From NCBI RefSeq assembly GCF_947489255.1, contig NZ_CANLCY010000001.1, positions 620,001-684,000 of the forward strand: a DNA stretch of 64,000 bases. The letters are read 5' to 3'. Below, one piece after another: positions 31,314 through 40,460 of this stretch (the stretch's first letter is position 1; each line of letters opens with the position of its first letter). The notes beneath the pieces are model-generated. The model had not been told where the DNA came from. It was given only the letters and a program-made list of their open reading frames with translations, and searched no databases. This DNA is from an uncultured Microbacterium sp. GTDB taxonomy: Bacteria > Actinomycetota > Actinomycetes > Actinomycetales > Microbacteriaceae. The position numbers and the translations under genes were made by a program.

Positions 31314-32705
31314 TCACTCCCCGTCGTCGACGGATGCCGCTGCGCTCTCCGGGTTCTCAACCGCATCCTGCGCGTCGCCGTCGGCGACGTCGGAGACGTC
31401 CGTCGCGGTGGGATCCGCGGTGTCATCGTCGCCGAGGTCGCGTCCGTCGGAGCCGCCGCGAGGCACGGCGCGGAGCAGCTCGTTCATCTCGGCCATGAAG
31501 CTGCCGAGCTGCTGCTGCTGCCAGCGCAGGTCGCGCGTGCGGTCTTCCGCGTCGCGGAGCACCGAGGCCGCATGCTTAGTGATCGTGTCGGCGATCGTCT
31601 GGGCCCGATCGCGCGACGCGTCGAGGATCTCCCGAGCGCGCACCTGCGCGTCGGCCTCGACCCGCTGCGCCTGCGCGCGGGCGAGACGCTCGTAGTCGTC
31701 GGCCCGTGCCGCGATGCGTCGCGCGTGTTCGAGGGCCGCCGCGACCTGCTCGCTCGCGTCTGAGGTGATCCGCTCGGCGTGCGCCACGGCCTGGTCGTGC
31801 AGGACGAGGAACTCCTGCTGCGCCTCGTCCTGTCGTCGGGTCAGGGACTCCTCGAATTCCAGGACTCGTGCCGTCATCTCGCGGACGTCGCGCTCGGCCT
31901 TGGCGCGAAGGTCGGCGGTCTCCCGAGACACGAGGGACCGAAGGGCGGCCGCACCCTTCTCCGATTCGGTGCGGACCGCGACCGCCTCCCGCTCCGCCTG
32001 CGAGACGCGCTCGGCGGCGTGAGCCGCCTCGCGCTCCAGGCGCGCCGCGTGCGCGGTCGCCTCGGTCTCGATGCGGAGACGGACCTGATCGGCGTCGTGC
32101 TGCGCCTCCGCGCGGAGGCGAGCCTGCTCGGAGACCGCGTCGTCGCGGATCGCCGCTGCCTCGGCGTGGGCGCTCGCCAGCAGCCGCTCCGCCTGCCCGA
32201 CCGCGTTCTGGACGAGGACCGACGCCTGCTCCTCGGCGACGCGCAGGATCGCGTCGAACTGCTGGCGGCCCTGTTCGGGGTCATCGTCGCTCCGGCGCGC
32301 GGCGAACTCGTTCGAGAGTGCCGAGACCTGCGTCTCCGCCTCCGCGGCGCGGGCCGCGGCCTCACGCAGCTGCTCGCGGAGTGCGCTGTTCTCCTCCGTG
32401 TGCCGACGGGTGGCCTCCGCGAGTTCCTGGTCGTGCTCCGCCCGCTGCTGAGCGAACATCGCTTCGGCCCGGAGCTTCGCATCGTGCGCCTCTTCGACGC
32501 TGCGCCGGAGGCGCTCGCCGAGTTCGCGGACGGCTTCGTCGACCGCATCCCGGTCGTATCCGCGGAACCCGACGGGGAAGACCGGACCCTCGTCGCCGCC
32601 CCCGACCGACCTCAACAGCGCGTCGAGAGCGGAGTCGCCCGTTGCGTCCTCGTGCGAGCGGTCCTGGTCGGGAGTGCCCGGGATGCCGTCGGTTCGCTCG
32701 GTCAC
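31314..32705 (-). CDS. DivIVA-like coiled-coil protein
   Basis: A 463-residue, strongly charged, mostly coiled-coil protein. FPVGFRGYDRDAVDEAVRELGERLRRSVE (about residue 42 onward) is a DivIVA-type membrane-curvature/polar-growth motif. About 300 residues of heptads rich in Ala, Glu, Arg and Gln follow, and the tail is Asp/Ala-rich and acidic. Proteins of this design (DivIVA, Scy/FilP-like) organise the polar cytoskeleton and cell wall growth in Actinobacteria. Start GTG 32705 has AGGAGG five bases upstream. Possible role in placing the glycan machinery encoded beside it; that is inference. Confidence 0.82.
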   Translation of the reverse strand: MTERTDGIPGTPDQDRSHEDATGDSALDALLRSVGGGDEGPVFPVGFRGYDRDAVDEAVRELGERLRRSVEEAHDAKLRAEAMFAQQRAEHDQELAEATRRHTEENSALREQLREAAARAAEAETQVSALSNEFAARRSDDDPEQGRQQFDAILRVAEEQASVLVQNAVGQAERLLASAHAEAAAIRDDAVSEQARLRAEAQHDADQVRLRIETEATAHAARLEREAAHAAERVSQAEREAVAVRTESEKGAAALRSLVSRETADLRAKAERDVREMTARVLEFEESLTRRQDEAQQEFLVLHDQAVAHAERITSDASEQVAAALEHARRIAARADDYERLARAQAQRVEADAQVRAREILDASRDRAQTIADTITKHAASVLRDAEDRTRDLRWQQQQLGSFMAEMNELLRAVPRGGSDGRDLGDDDTADPTATDVSDVADGDAQDAVENPESAAASVDDGE

Positions 32706-33241
32706 GTCTTCCTCCTGGGTCTTCGCACCCCCGCACGCCCCGATCCGGTCTCGTGCCGGTCGTCGGGTCGTGGGTTCGAGAGGATGCGCGGCCCTGCGGC
32801 CGGGTGCCGTGGCCGGGGCCGCGCATCCATGGACGAGCGGAGTCGTCGGGAGTGAGGTTCTGGGGGAGAGCCACGCGACGTCCGCTCCCCCCGAGCCTCT
32901 CAGTCGGGGGCGATATGAGCCGCCGGGAGCGTCGATTCTCACCCGCGGATTCGCCTGTTCCCGGAGGGGGGAACCCGCGTCGAGACGACGGCGACAGGGC
33001 TCTCCGCACACCTCGCGAGGCGGCGAGGGGTGCGGGCAGAGCGACGGTCCGACGGTACGGCCCCCCGGCTCGCACGGTGACGCGGTCGCCCTGCCCGCAG
33101 TCCCAGCATCCGATGCGGACGAGAGCGGATGCCGGAGCCCTCCCGCCGAAATCACCCCGGACGATGCGCACATCATCCCCTCTCCACGGACCGGAGGCGG
33201 ACGGAACGATAATGTGGCGGAGCCCGATCCAGGAGGAGCCC
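32706..33241. other. 536-bp non-coding gap with a long hairpin
   Basis: No open frame here has convincing codon use or family motifs. A 13-bp stem (32782-32794 with 32816-32828, GGATGCGCGGCCC type) with a second inner stem lies about 80 bases upstream of the DivIVA-like start and could be a leader structure. A 7-bp hairpin (CCCCCGA/TCGGGGG) is near 32890-32915. Confidence 0.6.
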
Positions 33242-33931
33242 TTGACCGAGACCGTCGACCGGCCGGCCGGCATCCGCCCGACCGCCCTCACGCGCCGCCC
33301 CGTCATCCAGGCTGCGGTCGGTGCCGCCGCCGCGTTCGTGAGCGCGGCGCTGATCTGGGTCTGCCGGTTGTGGGACCCCAGCGTGCACTACGTCAGTCAG
33401 CTGGGGGCGACGGGGATGCCGACGGCTCCCGTGTTCAATCTGGCGCTGCTGCTCCTGGCCGTCGCCGCGGTTCTCGTCGATCGAGCCCTCCACCGCGGGC
33501 CGAACGACGTCTACGACGTCGGCTGGCCCATCGCGACGACACTGCTTCTGTGCGGCCTGTGCTTCGGGATCGCGTCGGCCGTCACCTGCTCACCGGGGTG
33601 TCCGGTCCCGTTCACGCCCGGAGCGCTGCCGCAGGATCTCGTCCACATCACCTTCGCCGTCATCGGTTTCGTTCTCGCCATCGTCGCGATGGGGCAGGTC
33701 GCCCTCGTGCGGCGGCGCCCCTGGATGAGGGGGGCGAGTGTGCTGATCCTCATCGCCGTCGGAGCGACCTCGTTCACCGGCGCCATGCTCGCGTTGTTCC
33801 GGGGCGACACCGTGCTGGGCGGCAACCTGGAGTTCACGGCGGCGACGTTGGCGATCGCCTGGTTCGGCGTCTTCGGATCGCAGATCGCGAGCGAGCTCCG
33901 AACGGCGTGGCGAGACGGACGGGGGTTCTGA
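33242..33931 (+). CDS. DUF998 family membrane protein
   Basis: A 229-residue protein with six membrane helices. It starts at TTG 33242, five bases after AGGAGG. The first helix and the following WDPSVHYVSQLGATGMPTAPVFN loop are the DUF998 hallmark (compare hSxhs..g). Cys-containing motif CSPGCPVPFTPGALPQDLVH is conserved in this group. Function unknown; members resemble small multipass channels or sensors. Confidence 0.78.
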   Translation: MTETVDRPAGIRPTALTRRPVIQAAVGAAAAFVSAALIWVCRLWDPSVHYVSQLGATGMPTAPVFNLALLLLAVAAVLVDRALHRGPNDVYDVGWPIATTLLLCGLCFGIASAVTCSPGCPVPFTPGALPQDLVHITFAVIGFVLAIVAMGQVALVRRRPWMRGASVLILIAVGATSFTGAMLALFRGDTVLGGNLEFTAATLAIAWFGVFGSQIASELRTAWRDGRGF

Positions 33932-33932
33932 C

Positions 33933-34187
33933 GTGGTCCCCGGAGCGCCGCGCCGTCGGGGCAGGGCCCTCTTGACGCTCCGACAGCTGAAGCGGGCGGC
34001 GGCCCTGCTCCTTCCCGTCGCGGCGCTGATCGTCGTGCTGGCGGTCGTGCGCGGAGCCGGGATCCCGCTCACCGTTCCCGGTGTCGTGATCGTCTTCGTC
34101 CTCCTCTTCGTCGTACGCGCAGTGGTGGGGTGGTCGCGTCGACGGCGGCGCGACCACCCGCTCACCCCTCCCCGTCGCCCTCGATGA
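33933..34187 (+). CDS. Small basic membrane protein
   Basis: An 84-residue protein with two hydrophobic helices (ALLLPVAALIVVLAVV and VPGVVIVFVLLFVVRAVVGW) and Arg-rich ends. GTG 33933 follows the DUF998 stop by one base, suggesting cotranscription. Its last 26 bases overlap the 3' end of the convergent LAL regulator gene. No family recognised. Confidence 0.5.
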   Translation: MVPGAPRRRGRALLTLRQLKRAAALLLPVAALIVVLAVVRGAGIPLTVPGVVIVFVLLFVVRAVVGWSRRRRRDHPLTPPRRPR

Positions 34188-36633
34188 GCCCCCAGGCGTG
34201 GGCGGCCCGGATCGCGCTCGACCGGTCCGACACCTCGAGCTTGCGATAGAGGCTCTGCAGCTGCGTCTTGACCGTGTTGGGGGAGACGACGAGAGCGCGC
34301 GCGATGTCCGCGATGGTCGAGGTGGGCGTCAGGTGCGCGAGGACCACCTGCTCGCGCTTGGTGAGGTGCGGCACGCTCACCGACGACGCGAAGAACGACG
34401 TCCGTTCCGCGACCTGGGCGCGCGCAGCGGGAGACAGCAGCCGCAGCACCAGGGCGCGGTCCTCGGGTGCGACCGCGCTCCACGGACCCCACAGGTCGTG
34501 TCGCGTGCTCAGCGCCTCCGCTCGCTGGACCGCCGTGCGGTGCGCGTCGACGCCGTTGAGGCGGACATCGGCGACGATGCTCACGACGAGGCTCTCGAGC
34601 GCCGCGCGTGCGGACGGCTCGTGGTGCAGGCCCCACTTCACGCTCATGACGAAGGCCTCGTGCGTGCGACCCGCGTACAACTGCGACAGGGCGATCGCGG
34701 GGGCCGTGACGGGCGAGAGCGCGAACGGTCCCTCGAAGAGCGCCAGCGCTTTGCGCGCCTGGCGGAGCGCGATGAGCACCTTGGCTCGTGCGGTGAGGAT
34801 CTGCGTGGATTGATAGTGCGAGGGCGGCGTGCTGCGCGCGCGACCCGCCCAGGCGCGCAGGAGGCCGAGAGCATCCGACGCCGCGCCCGACAGGAGGAAT
34901 GAGAGGGTGTGCGCCGCCGCGGCGAAGGGCCAGAGCTCGCGCGCCCCCTCCGTCGCCGGGATCGCATCGAAGCGTGTCCGGGCCTCTGCGGCGTCGCCCG
35001 TCTCGAGGAGCAGCCAGGCGTCGGCGATGCGCATCCCCTCACCCCACGGCGACGCGAACCACGGGTCTGCGCGATTGTCATCGATGATGCGCCGCGCGGC
35101 GCGCACGTCGCCCTCGAGGAGGGCGATGATCGCCAGGGCTCCGCGGGCGCGCAGACGTCGAGCCGGAGGTGCTGTGCGTTCCGCCTGCCCCAGCCCGAGC
35201 GTCGCCTCACGGAGCTTGCCCATCGCGAACGCCGTCATGCCGATCTGGTACCAGCCCTCGTGCAGCGCCTCGCCCTCGAGCTCCGGGCGCCGTCGGAGCG
35301 CGTCGGACAGCAGGGTCGCGGCCTCCGTCGCCAGAGCGAACCGCCCCGCGGCGCGCAGCAGGCTCACACGGAGGATCAGGGCGTCGAGGTTGGCGGCGGC
35401 CGCGCTCTTCGCATCCGTGAGCCGTCCGAGGGCACCGACCGCCCGAGCCGGCGTCTCCGGCGATGACGCCGTCTCGGCGTCGAGAGCGAGCAGGGTGCCG
35501 ATGACACGCGGCTCCGCCGGACCGCTCAGCCGGAGCGCCGTGACGAGACGATCGAAGGCGTCTCGATCCCGCGCCCAGATCTCGGGTCCCGATGAGCGGA
35601 GGACTCCCGCGAGGGTGTTCCACTGACCGGCGTCGGCGGCCAGCTGAGCGGCGAGGAGCGGCTCTCCGCCCTCGACCAGGTGATCGAGGAGGCGGAGCCG
35701 GGCGGTCGCGACGAGTTGGGGGCTGCGGGCCGTGATCACCCCCAACCACTGCTCACGGACGGGTTCGGCGAGGGTGACGCGCGTGGAGCCTGGCCAGACC
35801 AGCCCCGCCGCCTGCATGCGGCTGAGGAGGTCGCGAGAGAGGACGGTGGTGGTGTCCATCCCGATCGCCTCGGCGAGAGGGGCGGTGATGTAGGGCGCGA
35901 CGGCGAGGAGGCGCATCTCATCCGTGACAGGCAGGGCGAGTCTCTGCTCCATGTCGTTCGTCAGGGCGGCGACCGCGTATCGGGCCGCACCGACGGCGTC
36001 GTCCTGCGTCCGAAGCGCTGTGCCTTCCAGGCGGAGACGGGTGCCGGCGAGCTGCACGAGGGCGGGCCAGCCGTACGTGAGTTCGGCCAGCTTGTCGACG
36101 GCGTTGTCCGTGGATTCGACACCGTTCAGGGAGAGGACGGCGACGAGCTCGTCGCGGGTCATGCGCAGGTCCTCCGCCGCGAGCACCTGCACGTCGAACT
36201 CGAGAGCCACGAGCGGACTCTCCAGCCCCGTCGACGAACGGGTGGCGACGATGACGCGGAGGGCGGGATCGCTGCGCAGCATGCCAAGGAGGTCCTCGGT
36301 CGTCACGCCCGTGTCCTCGCTGAAGTTGTCGACGAGGAGCACGTGGACCGACGGCCCGTCCGCGAAAGCCTCGAGGACGCGCGGGAAGGAGATCGCCGGC
36401 GCCTGGGCTGCGTCGAGGAGCTGGACTCCGCGCTCGGGGTCGTCTTCGAGGGAGACCGCGAACTGACGCAGCAGGGAGGTCTTGCCGACCCCGGCCGGAC
36501 CGCGCACGAGCACCACGTCGCCGCTCAGCGCTTCGTGCAGACGAGCGAGAGCGCCCGCGCGGGGCGCCCAGTAGCGGCTCGTGCGACGGGTGGAGCGCGC
36601 GTTCGTGGGCAGGCTGTCCACATCGATGAGCAT
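34162..36633 (-). CDS. LAL (MalT-type) LuxR-family ATP-dependent regulator
   Basis: An 823-residue STAND regulator. The N-terminal ATPase has a Walker A (VRGPAGVGKTS, near residue 43) and a Walker B-like VLLVDNFSED. The centre is helical TPR-like repeats. The C-terminal LuxR helix-turn-helix reads LTKREQVVLAHLTPTSTIADIARALVVSPNTVKTQLQSLYRKL. MalT relatives bind sugars or sugar ligands and activate operons through GGGGATGA-like boxes. GGAGG five bases before ATG 36633 sets the start. It is divergent from the Wzc-like gene and is the prime candidate regulator of the exopolysaccharide cluster. Confidence 0.92.
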   Translation of the reverse strand: MLIDVDSLPTNARSTRRTSRYWAPRAGALARLHEALSGDVVLVRGPAGVGKTSLLRQFAVSLEDDPERGVQLLDAAQAPAISFPRVLEAFADGPSVHVLLVDNFSEDTGVTTEDLLGMLRSDPALRVIVATRSSTGLESPLVALEFDVQVLAAEDLRMTRDELVAVLSLNGVESTDNAVDKLAELTYGWPALVQLAGTRLRLEGTALRTQDDAVGAARYAVAALTNDMEQRLALPVTDEMRLLAVAPYITAPLAEAIGMDTTTVLSRDLLSRMQAAGLVWPGSTRVTLAEPVREQWLGVITARSPQLVATARLRLLDHLVEGGEPLLAAQLAADAGQWNTLAGVLRSSGPEIWARDRDAFDRLVTALRLSGPAEPRVIGTLLALDAETASSPETPARAVGALGRLTDAKSAAAANLDALILRVSLLRAAGRFALATEAATLLSDALRRRPELEGEALHEGWYQIGMTAFAMGKLREATLGLGQAERTAPPARRLRARGALAIIALLEGDVRAARRIIDDNRADPWFASPWGEGMRIADAWLLLETGDAAEARTRFDAIPATEGARELWPFAAAAHTLSFLLSGAASDALGLLRAWAGRARSTPPSHYQSTQILTARAKVLIALRQARKALALFEGPFALSPVTAPAIALSQLYAGRTHEAFVMSVKWGLHHEPSARAALESLVVSIVADVRLNGVDAHRTAVQRAEALSTRHDLWGPWSAVAPEDRALVLRLLSPAARAQVAERTSFFASSVSVPHLTKREQVVLAHLTPTSTIADIARALVVSPNTVKTQLQSLYRKLEVSDRSSAIRAAHAWGLIEGDGEG

Positions 36634-36758
36634 CGTTACCTCCAGTTCAGGGACCGAACGTCTCCGTGCAGACACGTTCGCGCGCGCAGCGGGTAGCCGA
36701 CCGCGCAGGAATGATCCTGTGGGTGAGGGGGAGGACGAGAGAGACCAAGGGCGGCTCT

Positions 36759-36803
36759 TTCATCCTCCTCGTCATCCCCTCATCACCCCATCCGCATCAC
36801 CCC
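36759..36803. promoter_or_regulatory. Array of MalT-box-like sites between the LAL regulator and wzc-like gene
   Basis: On the minus strand the region reads GGGGTGATG twice (36781-36789 and 36795-36803, part of a perfect 14-bp tandem repeat), then GGGGATGA (36772-36779) and GAGGATGAA (36759-36767). These are near the MalT consensus GGGGA(T/G)GAGG. It lies in the 311-bp divergent promoter region. The remainder of that region holds nothing else recognised. Confidence 0.5.
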
Positions 36804-36944
36804 ATCCGTCGTCAGCGGGGCGACTCGATCGGCTCCTCGCCCGCGGGTCGGCGGAGAGGGGCTGGTCCGTCGGTGGCGAGGCTCATGCCTATGCTGCGGG
36901 CGGTCCGACGGGTCTGTCCGGCGGGCGTGGAAAGGCGGACACGA

Positions 36945-38579
36945 GTGGACATGCAGCGGGTGGTGCGCATCCTGCGCGCGTACTGGAAGGCGATCGTCGC
37001 ACTGACGGTTGCGGGCGGGCTGGTCGGGTTGGCATGGAGTGCCGTACAACCCAGGGTGTACACCGCCGACGCCAGCGGCTATGTCGCCGCGGTCGCCTCC
37101 GACGGGTCGACGGGCGCCGCCCTCGCCGGTGACCAGCTCGCGCTCTCGAAAGTGAAGTCCTTCATCGACATGGGCTACTGGCGCAGCGTCGCGGAGACGG
37201 CGAAGAGCGAGCTCGGCCTGAGCGAGACCCCCGAGGCGTTGGTGCAACGGGTCCACGTCTCCAACCCCGTCGACACCGTCAACGTCCGCGTGGATGCCAC
37301 CGGCTCGACGCCGGAAGCCGCCCGCGACCTGGCAGAGGCGTGGATCCGGGGGATGACGACGCAGGTCGATCAGCTTCAGACGGGGCGGGGTGGGGAGAGC
37401 GCCGTGCGCCTGATCGCGGGCGACTCCGCGCGGTTGCCGACGTCGCCGTCCTCCCCGAACGTGAAGCTCGACGTCGCGATCGGAGCGCTCGTGGGGGCGC
37501 TCGCCGGAATCGTCTTCGCCCTCGTGCGGCGGGCTTTCGACCGACGTGTGCGTTCCGCCTCGGACATCACCGACACGATCGCCGCATCCGTGGTCGGCAT
37601 CCTGCCCGTCGACAAGGAACTGGCGTCGGGCCGCGCGGTCTTCTCCTTCGACGACATCCGCGACGGCCGCGGCTCGTTCGCCCACAAGGAGGCGATGCGA
37701 GAGCTGCGCACCAACCTGCAGTACGTCGACGTGGACAGGCCCGCACGCGTCATGGTGGTCACGAGCCCGCTCCCCGGTGACGGGAAGTCGACGACGGCGG
37801 CGAACCTCGCCGTGAGCATCGCGGCGACCGGACAGGCCGTGATCCTCGTGGACGCCGACCTGCGGCGTCCCGTGCTGGGCGGGATGTTCGGATTCTCCGA
37901 CGACGTGGGACTGTCCGACGTGCTCGCCGGGCGCGCGCAGATCGAACAGGTCGCCCATCAGGTGGACGAGAACGGCCGGCTCTTCGTCGTGGCCGCCGGG
38001 CGCACCCCGCCCAACCCCAGCGAGATGGTCGGGTCGCAGCGGATGCAGGCGCTGGCGCGCAAGCTGGCCGAGGATCTCGTGGTCGTCGTCGACTCCCCAC
38101 CCACGCTCGCGGTGGCCGACGCCGCCGTCATCGCGAGCTGGGCGGACGGCGCGGTCCTCGTCGTGACGGCGGGCCGGACCACCGACGACATGCTCTCCCG
38201 GGCCGCGGAGAACATCGCGAAGACGCGGGGCCACCTCCTCGGTGTGGTGCTGAACCGGGCTCCCCTCCGTGGCGTCGACTCGTCCTATTACGGGGGTCGT
38301 TATGGCGGGTACTACGGCTACGGGGCGCCACGCGGCGAGGCGCGGCCCTGGTGGCGGCTGGGTCGTCGAACCCGGGTCGCGGAGGCCGCAGAGGCCGAGG
38401 AGTCCACCGGTCCTCGGCGGCGGTCGTCGGAGCTGCCCCCGGAGAACGTCAGCGGCCTGCGCACCCTGTCTCAGCGAAGGACGGTGAGCCAAGCCGAGGG
38501 TGACTCGCCGAGTGAAAAGACGACGCTCGTAGCCCCCGTCGCGTCCGCGGCGGGGCGTCGACGCCGCCGCACGCCCTGA
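36945..38579 (+). CDS. Wzc-like polysaccharide co-polymerase and tyrosine autokinase
   Basis: A 544-residue fused Wzz/BY-kinase protein. The first membrane helix (about 15-35) opens a Wzz domain with a large outside loop; the second helix is at about 180-200. The kinase domain follows: Walker A (SPLPGDGKST), A' (VILVDADLRRP) and B (LVVVVDSPPTL). A Tyr-rich cluster (YYGGRYGGYYGYGA) after it is the expected autophosphorylation site. Such proteins control chain length and export of exopolysaccharide. Start GTG 36945 or ATG 36951. The C-terminal tail is charged and Arg-ended. Confidence 0.9.
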   Translation: MDMQRVVRILRAYWKAIVALTVAGGLVGLAWSAVQPRVYTADASGYVAAVASDGSTGAALAGDQLALSKVKSFIDMGYWRSVAETAKSELGLSETPEALVQRVHVSNPVDTVNVRVDATGSTPEAARDLAEAWIRGMTTQVDQLQTGRGGESAVRLIAGDSARLPTSPSSPNVKLDVAIGALVGALAGIVFALVRRAFDRRVRSASDITDTIAASVVGILPVDKELASGRAVFSFDDIRDGRGSFAHKEAMRELRTNLQYVDVDRPARVMVVTSPLPGDGKSTTAANLAVSIAATGQAVILVDADLRRPVLGGMFGFSDDVGLSDVLAGRAQIEQVAHQVDENGRLFVVAAGRTPPNPSEMVGSQRMQALARKLAEDLVVVVDSPPTLAVADAAVIASWADGAVLVVTAGRTTDDMLSRAAENIAKTRGHLLGVVLNRAPLRGVDSSYYGGRYGGYYGYGAPRGEARPWWRLGRRTRVAEAAEAEESTGPRRRSSELPPENVSGLRTLSQRRTVSQAEGDSPSEKTTLVAPVASAAGRRRRRTP

Positions 38580-38597
38580 GCGCTCACACCCAACGCG

Positions 38598-38627
38598 AGA
38601 GGCGCCGGCCAAATGGCCGGCGCCTCT
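38598..38627. terminator. Bidirectional intrinsic terminator
   Basis: A perfect 14-bp stem around GAGGCGCCGGCC (38598-38611 with 38614-38627) lies between the Wzc-like and the convergent sugar-transferase genes. Confidence 0.88.
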
Positions 38628-38642
38628 TCTCGTGGATCGGCG

Positions 38643-40112
38643 TCAGTGCGCGGTGTCTCCCGGGACGAGCACCGCCTTGAACGTCCGCGCGAGGATGGTG
38701 AGATCGCCCACGAGCGACCAATTCTCGACGTAGAAGAGATCGAGCCGGATCGCGTCGTCCCACGCGAGCGCGGATCGGCCGCTCACCTGCCAGAGGCCGC
38801 TCATCCCGGGCCGCACCATGAGCCGGCGGTGCGCGTCGTCGTCGTAGAACTCCACCTCTGCATCGCGCTGCGGGCGGGGGCCCACCAGGCTCATCTGTCC
38901 GGCGAGCACGTTCAGCAGCTGAGGCAGCTCGTCGAGGGAGTATTTCCGCAGCCAGCGACCGACCGGTGTGATGCGGGGGTCGTCGGCCACCTTGAACAGC
39001 GGGGTGCCCTCGCGCCCCTGCTCCGCCAGAAGGGTGTGCAGCCTCGCATCGGCGCCGTCGATCATGGATCGGAACTTGATCATGCCGAAGTGCGTTCCGC
39101 CCTGCCCGACGCGTTCCTGACGGTAGAAGATCGGCCCCGGGCCGGACATGCGGACGAGCAGCGCGAGGACGAGGAACACGGGCGCCAGCAGGAGCAGGAG
39201 CGACGCGGAGCCCGCGATGTCGAAGGCCCGCTTGAGGATCCGCTGCGTGGCCGAGAACTGCGGGGTCTCGATATGCACCAGGGGAAGCCCGGCGACGGGC
39301 CGTGTGTGGAGGCGGGGTCCTGCGACGTCCGTGAGATTGACGGCCACGATCAGGTGCTGCTGGCCGGGATCGAGACTCCACCCGATGCGGCGGATGTCGC
39401 GGGCCTCGAGCAGGGCGCCGCCCGAGATGAGCACGCTGTCGGCTCGCAAGTCGGTCAGAAGCCGGCGGAGGGACGCGGCCTGCACCTCGTCCCACGCGGC
39501 GGCTTCGGCGGGAAGCTCGTGGATGCCGACGACCTGCAGTCCCGCAGCGGGTTGCGCCGCCAATTCCGCGGCGACGCGGGCGTTCTCGTCGGCCCCGCCC
39601 ACCAGGATCACGCGGGCGTTCATGAGGCCGTGACGGCGTCGATGACGCAGCCAGAGGCGGCAGAGGGCTCGGCCGGTCAGCAGCGCGGTCGTTCCGAGCG
39701 GGAGGCTCAGGAGGAAGTACCCGCGCGAGACGTCGGCGCCCGTCAGATAGGCCACGATCGCGAGAGCGCCGAAGAGCTGGAACGAGGCGGCGAGCGTCAG
39801 CCGGTATTCGGTGATCCCGTAGCCGATCACCCGGGGATGCCGCGTGCCCCCGACGGTCAGGGCTCCGAGCCACGCGACGGAGAGGACGAGCGACAGGGTG
39901 GTGTAGTCCAGCGGAGACGACGCGACGTCAACGGAGTGCGGACCCAACCAGAAGACCTGCGACACGAAGACGGCGATCGCGACCACGATGGTGTCGATCG
40001 CGAGAACGAGTCGCGCGTACCTGCGTTGCCAGGGGATACGTCGCGCGGCCGGAGGAGGGGTGACGTCATTTGACGTGAGGGGTGAGTCGACAATTGAGAC
40101 GGAAGTGTTCAT
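38643..40112 (-). CDS. WbaP-like undecaprenyl-phosphate sugar transferase, copy 1
   Basis: A 489-residue polyprenol-phosphate hexose-1-phosphate transferase. Four N-terminal membrane helices (about 28-50, 65-85, 100-120, 125-145) precede a Rossmann-like middle (VILVGGADENARVAAEL). A fifth helix leads to the catalytic domain: FYRQERVGQGG, GMIKFRSM, RWLRKYSLDELPQLLNVL and SLVGPRPQRDAE. It transfers a sugar-1-phosphate to undecaprenyl phosphate to begin the repeat unit. A paralogue is at 48537-50081; both share AGPRLHTRPVAGLP. ATG 40112 has GGAGC upstream. Region 40113-40460 holds candidate regulator sites but no gene. Confidence 0.92.
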   Translation of the reverse strand: MNTSVSIVDSPLTSNDVTPPPAARRIPWQRRYARLVLAIDTIVVAIAVFVSQVFWLGPHSVDVASSPLDYTTLSLVLSVAWLGALTVGGTRHPRVIGYGITEYRLTLAASFQLFGALAIVAYLTGADVSRGYFLLSLPLGTTALLTGRALCRLWLRHRRRHGLMNARVILVGGADENARVAAELAAQPAAGLQVVGIHELPAEAAAWDEVQAASLRRLLTDLRADSVLISGGALLEARDIRRIGWSLDPGQQHLIVAVNLTDVAGPRLHTRPVAGLPLVHIETPQFSATQRILKRAFDIAGSASLLLLLAPVFLVLALLVRMSGPGPIFYRQERVGQGGTHFGMIKFRSMIDGADARLHTLLAEQGREGTPLFKVADDPRITPVGRWLRKYSLDELPQLLNVLAGQMSLVGPRPQRDAEVEFYDDDAHRRLMVRPGMSGLWQVSGRSALAWDDAIRLDLFYVENWSLVGDLTILARTFKAVLVPGDTAH

Positions 40113-40418
40113 CTGTGCTCCGCGGACCGTGCCCCGAGGTCGAGAAGAGACCGTCGCCCGGGTGTGGCTACGACGGTGGGCGCGGGAACTGTCCCACCCG
40201 CATCGGAACGCGGGTCCCGGCCTCGAAGGAGACGTCCTCGGGTGAGGCGCGCAGGCGCGTCGCCCACACCGAGCTGGTGCGGGCCGATGCGCGAGTGCCG
40301 GCGCGGGGATCGTCGCGCCATGCGCGAGGATCGCTCCCTCCATCACCCCGGTGGCCGGTCAGCTCACCATCTCGTCGCGCCCCCGTCGTAGGGTCGATTC
40401 TCTTCGGGGGAGCATGTT

Positions 40419-40432
40419 CACATGTTCATGTG
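40419..40432. promoter_or_regulatory. Perfect inverted repeat upstream of XRE gene
   Basis: CACATG-TT-CATGTG, with another CATG at 40413, gives three evenly spaced CATG boxes about 30 bp before the XRE regulator start. It is a natural operator for an autoregulating helix-turn-helix dimer. Confidence 0.6.
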
Positions 40433-40460
40433 AGAGTTGGTCGCGGTTCAAGCTGGAACC

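Noticed and set aside
32760..32780. GGGTTCGAG resembling a tRNA T-loop
   Set aside because: No matching acceptor stem, D arm or anticodon arm around it.
32362..33306. 314-residue minus-strand frame in the 32.7-33.2 kb gap
   Set aside because: Mostly Arg/Gly/Pro with no domain; its lower half is a shadow of the DivIVA-like gene and the gap part has no coding bias.
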